Positions 51,601 through 54,600 of a stretch of 60,000 nucleotides of DNA are shown piece after piece. Below the pieces are notes generated by a model that was not told the origin of the DNA, searched no databases, and worked only from the letters and a program-made list of their open reading frames with translations. How positions within the stretch are numbered: position 1 is the first letter of the stretch; each line of letters begins with the position of its first letter. Made by a program: the position numbers and the translations under genes. This stretch comes from Owenia fusiformis (Eukaryota > Annelida > Polychaeta > Sabellida > Oweniidae): contig CAIIXF020000007.1 of NCBI GenBank assembly GCA_903813345.2, forward strand, positions 33,884,538 through 33,944,537, given 5' to 3'.

Positions 51601-54600
51601 AAATCATCTACATGTTCTCAGAAGTTCAAATCTGACTTTAGATTTGACATTTGACCTTCAATGACCTTCTCAAGGTCAAAAAGGTATTTTTTCAACTTGC
51701 TTCACATTGACTAAATTTTTTTTCAAAATCATCTACATGTTCTCAGAAATTCATATCTGACTTTAGATTTGACTTTAGATTTGACATTTGACCTTCAAAT
51801 CTGACTTTAGATTTGACATTTGACCTTCAATGACCTTCTCAAGGTCAAAAAAGATCAAAAAGGTCTGTTTTCAACTTGCTTCAAATTGACTAAATTTTTT
51901 TTTCAAAATCATCTATGTGTTCTCAGAAATTCAAATCTGACTTAAGATTTGACTTAAGATTTGACATTTGACCTTCAATGACCTTCTCAAGGTCAAAAAA
52001 GGTCTGTTTTCAACTTGCTTCAAATTGACTAAAAAAGTTTTTCAAAATCATCTACGTGTTCTCAGAAACTCAAATCTGACTAGATTTGACTTAAGATTTG
52101 ACATTTGACCTTCAATGACCTTCTCAAAGTCAAAAATGGTCAAAAAGGTCTTTTTCAACTTGCTTCAAATTGACTAAATTTTTTTTCAAAATCATCTACA
52201 TGTTCTCAGAAATTCAAATCTGACTTTAGATTTGACATTTGACCTTCAATGACCTTCTCAATGTCAAAAAAGGTCAAAAAGGTATTTTTTCATCTTGCTT
52301 CAAATTGACTAATTTTTTTTTTCAAAATCATCTACATGTTCTCAGAAATTCAAATATGACTTTAGATTTGACTTTAGATTTGACATTTGACCTTCAATGA
52401 CCTTCTCAAGGTCAAAAAGGTATTTTTTCAACTTGCTTCAAATTGACTAATTTTTTTTTTCAAAATCATCTACATGTTCTCAGAAATTCAAATCTGACTT
52501 TAGATTTGACATTTGACCTTCAATGACCTTCTCAATGTCAAAAAAGGTCAAAAAGGTATTTTTTCAACTTGCTTCAAATTGACTAATTTTTTTTTTCAAA
52601 ATCATCTACATGTTCTCAGAAATTCAAATCTGACTTTAGATTTGACATTTGACCTTTAATGACCTTCTCAAGGTCAAAAAAGGTCAAAAAGGTCTGTTTT
52701 CAACTTGCTTCAAATTGACCAATTTTTTTTTTCAAAATCATCTACATCTTTTCAGAAGTTCAAATTTGACTTTACAAGTTCTCAGAAGTTCAAATCCGAC
52801 TTAAGATTTGACCTTTGACCTTCTCAAGGTCAAAAAGGTCTTTTTTCAACTTGCTTCAAATTGACTAATTTTTTTCAAAATCATCTACATGTTCTCAGAA
52901 GTTCAAATCTGACTTTAGATTTGACATTTGACCTTCAATGACCTATTCAAGGTCAAAAAGGTCTTTTTTCAACTTGCTTCAAATTTACTTAATTTTTTTT
53001 TCAAAATCACCTACATGTTCTCAGAAGTTCAAATCTGACTTTACATTTGACATTTGACCTTCAATGACCTTCTCAATGTCAAAAAAGGTCAAAGAGGTAT
53101 TTTTTCAACTTGCTTCAAATTGACGAATTTTTTTTTCAAAATCATCTACATGTTCTAAGAAGTTCAAATCAAACCTTCTTAAGGTCAAAAGGTATTTTCC
53201 AACTTGCTTTAAATTGACCAAATTGTTTTAGGTGGTGACATTTTGTCATGTTAATGCCTTGTCGTTGCTTATGAAAGTACAATTTATACAGATACATTGT
53301 ATGTTTGTATTTATCCTATGACAAGTGAGGTTTTAGGTACATAACAGTGGTATATAGAATTGGTACCTTAGTGAAGTGAAACATAAATATCTCCCTCTGT
53401 ATATCTCCCCCTATGTATCTCCCATTGTATATCTCCCCCTATGTATCTCCCATTGTATATCTCCCCCTATGTATCTCCCATTGTATATCTCCCCCTATGT
53501 TTACTCCCATTGTATATCTCCTCCTATGTATCTTCCATTGTATATCTCCCCCTATGTATCTCCCATTGTATATCTCCCCCTATGTATCTCCCATTGTATA
53601 TCTCCCCCTATGTTTACTGCCATTGTATATCTCCCCCTATGTATCTTCCATTGTATATCTCCCCCAATGTATCTCGCATTGTATATCTCTCCCTATGTTA
53701 TCTCCCATTGTATATCTCCCCCTATGTATCTCCCATTGTATATCTCCCCCTATGTATCTTCCATTGTATATCTCCCCCTATGTATCTCCCTTTGTATATC
53801 TCCCCCTATCTTTACTCCCATTGTATATCTCCTTGTATGTATTTCCCATTGTATATCTCCCCCTATGTATCTCGCATTGTATATCTCCCCCTATGTATCT
53901 TCCATTGTATATCTCCCCCTATGTTTCTCCCATTGTATATCTCCCCCTATCTTTACTCCCATTGTATATCTCCTCCTATGTATCTTCCATTGTATATCTC
54001 CCCCAATGTATCTCGCATTGTATATCTCTCCCTATGTATCTCCCATTGTATATCTCCCCCTATGTATCTCCCATTGTATATCTCCCCCTATTTATCTTCC
54101 ATTGTATATCTCCCCCAATGTATCTCGCATTGTATATCTCTCCCTATGTATCTCCCATTGTATATCTCCCCCTATGTATCTCCCATTGTATATCTCCCCC
54201 TATGTATCTCCCATTGTATATCTCCCCCTATGTTTACTCCCATTGTATATCTCCCCCTATGTATCTCCCATTGTATATCTCCCCCTATGTATCTTCCATT
54301 GTATATCTCCCCCAATGTATCTCGCATTGTATATCTCTCCCTATGTATCTCCCATTGTATATCTCCCCCTATGTATCTCCCATTGTATATCTCCCCCTAT
54401 GTATCTTCCATTGTATATCTCCCCCTATGTATCTTCCATTGTATATCTCCCCCTATGTATCTCCCATTGTATATCTCCCCCAATGTATCTCGCATTGTAT
54501 ATCTCTCCCTATGTATCTCCCATTGTATATCTCCCCCTATTTATCTCCCATTGTATATCTCCCCCTATGTTTAATGCCATTGTATATCTCCCCCTATGTA

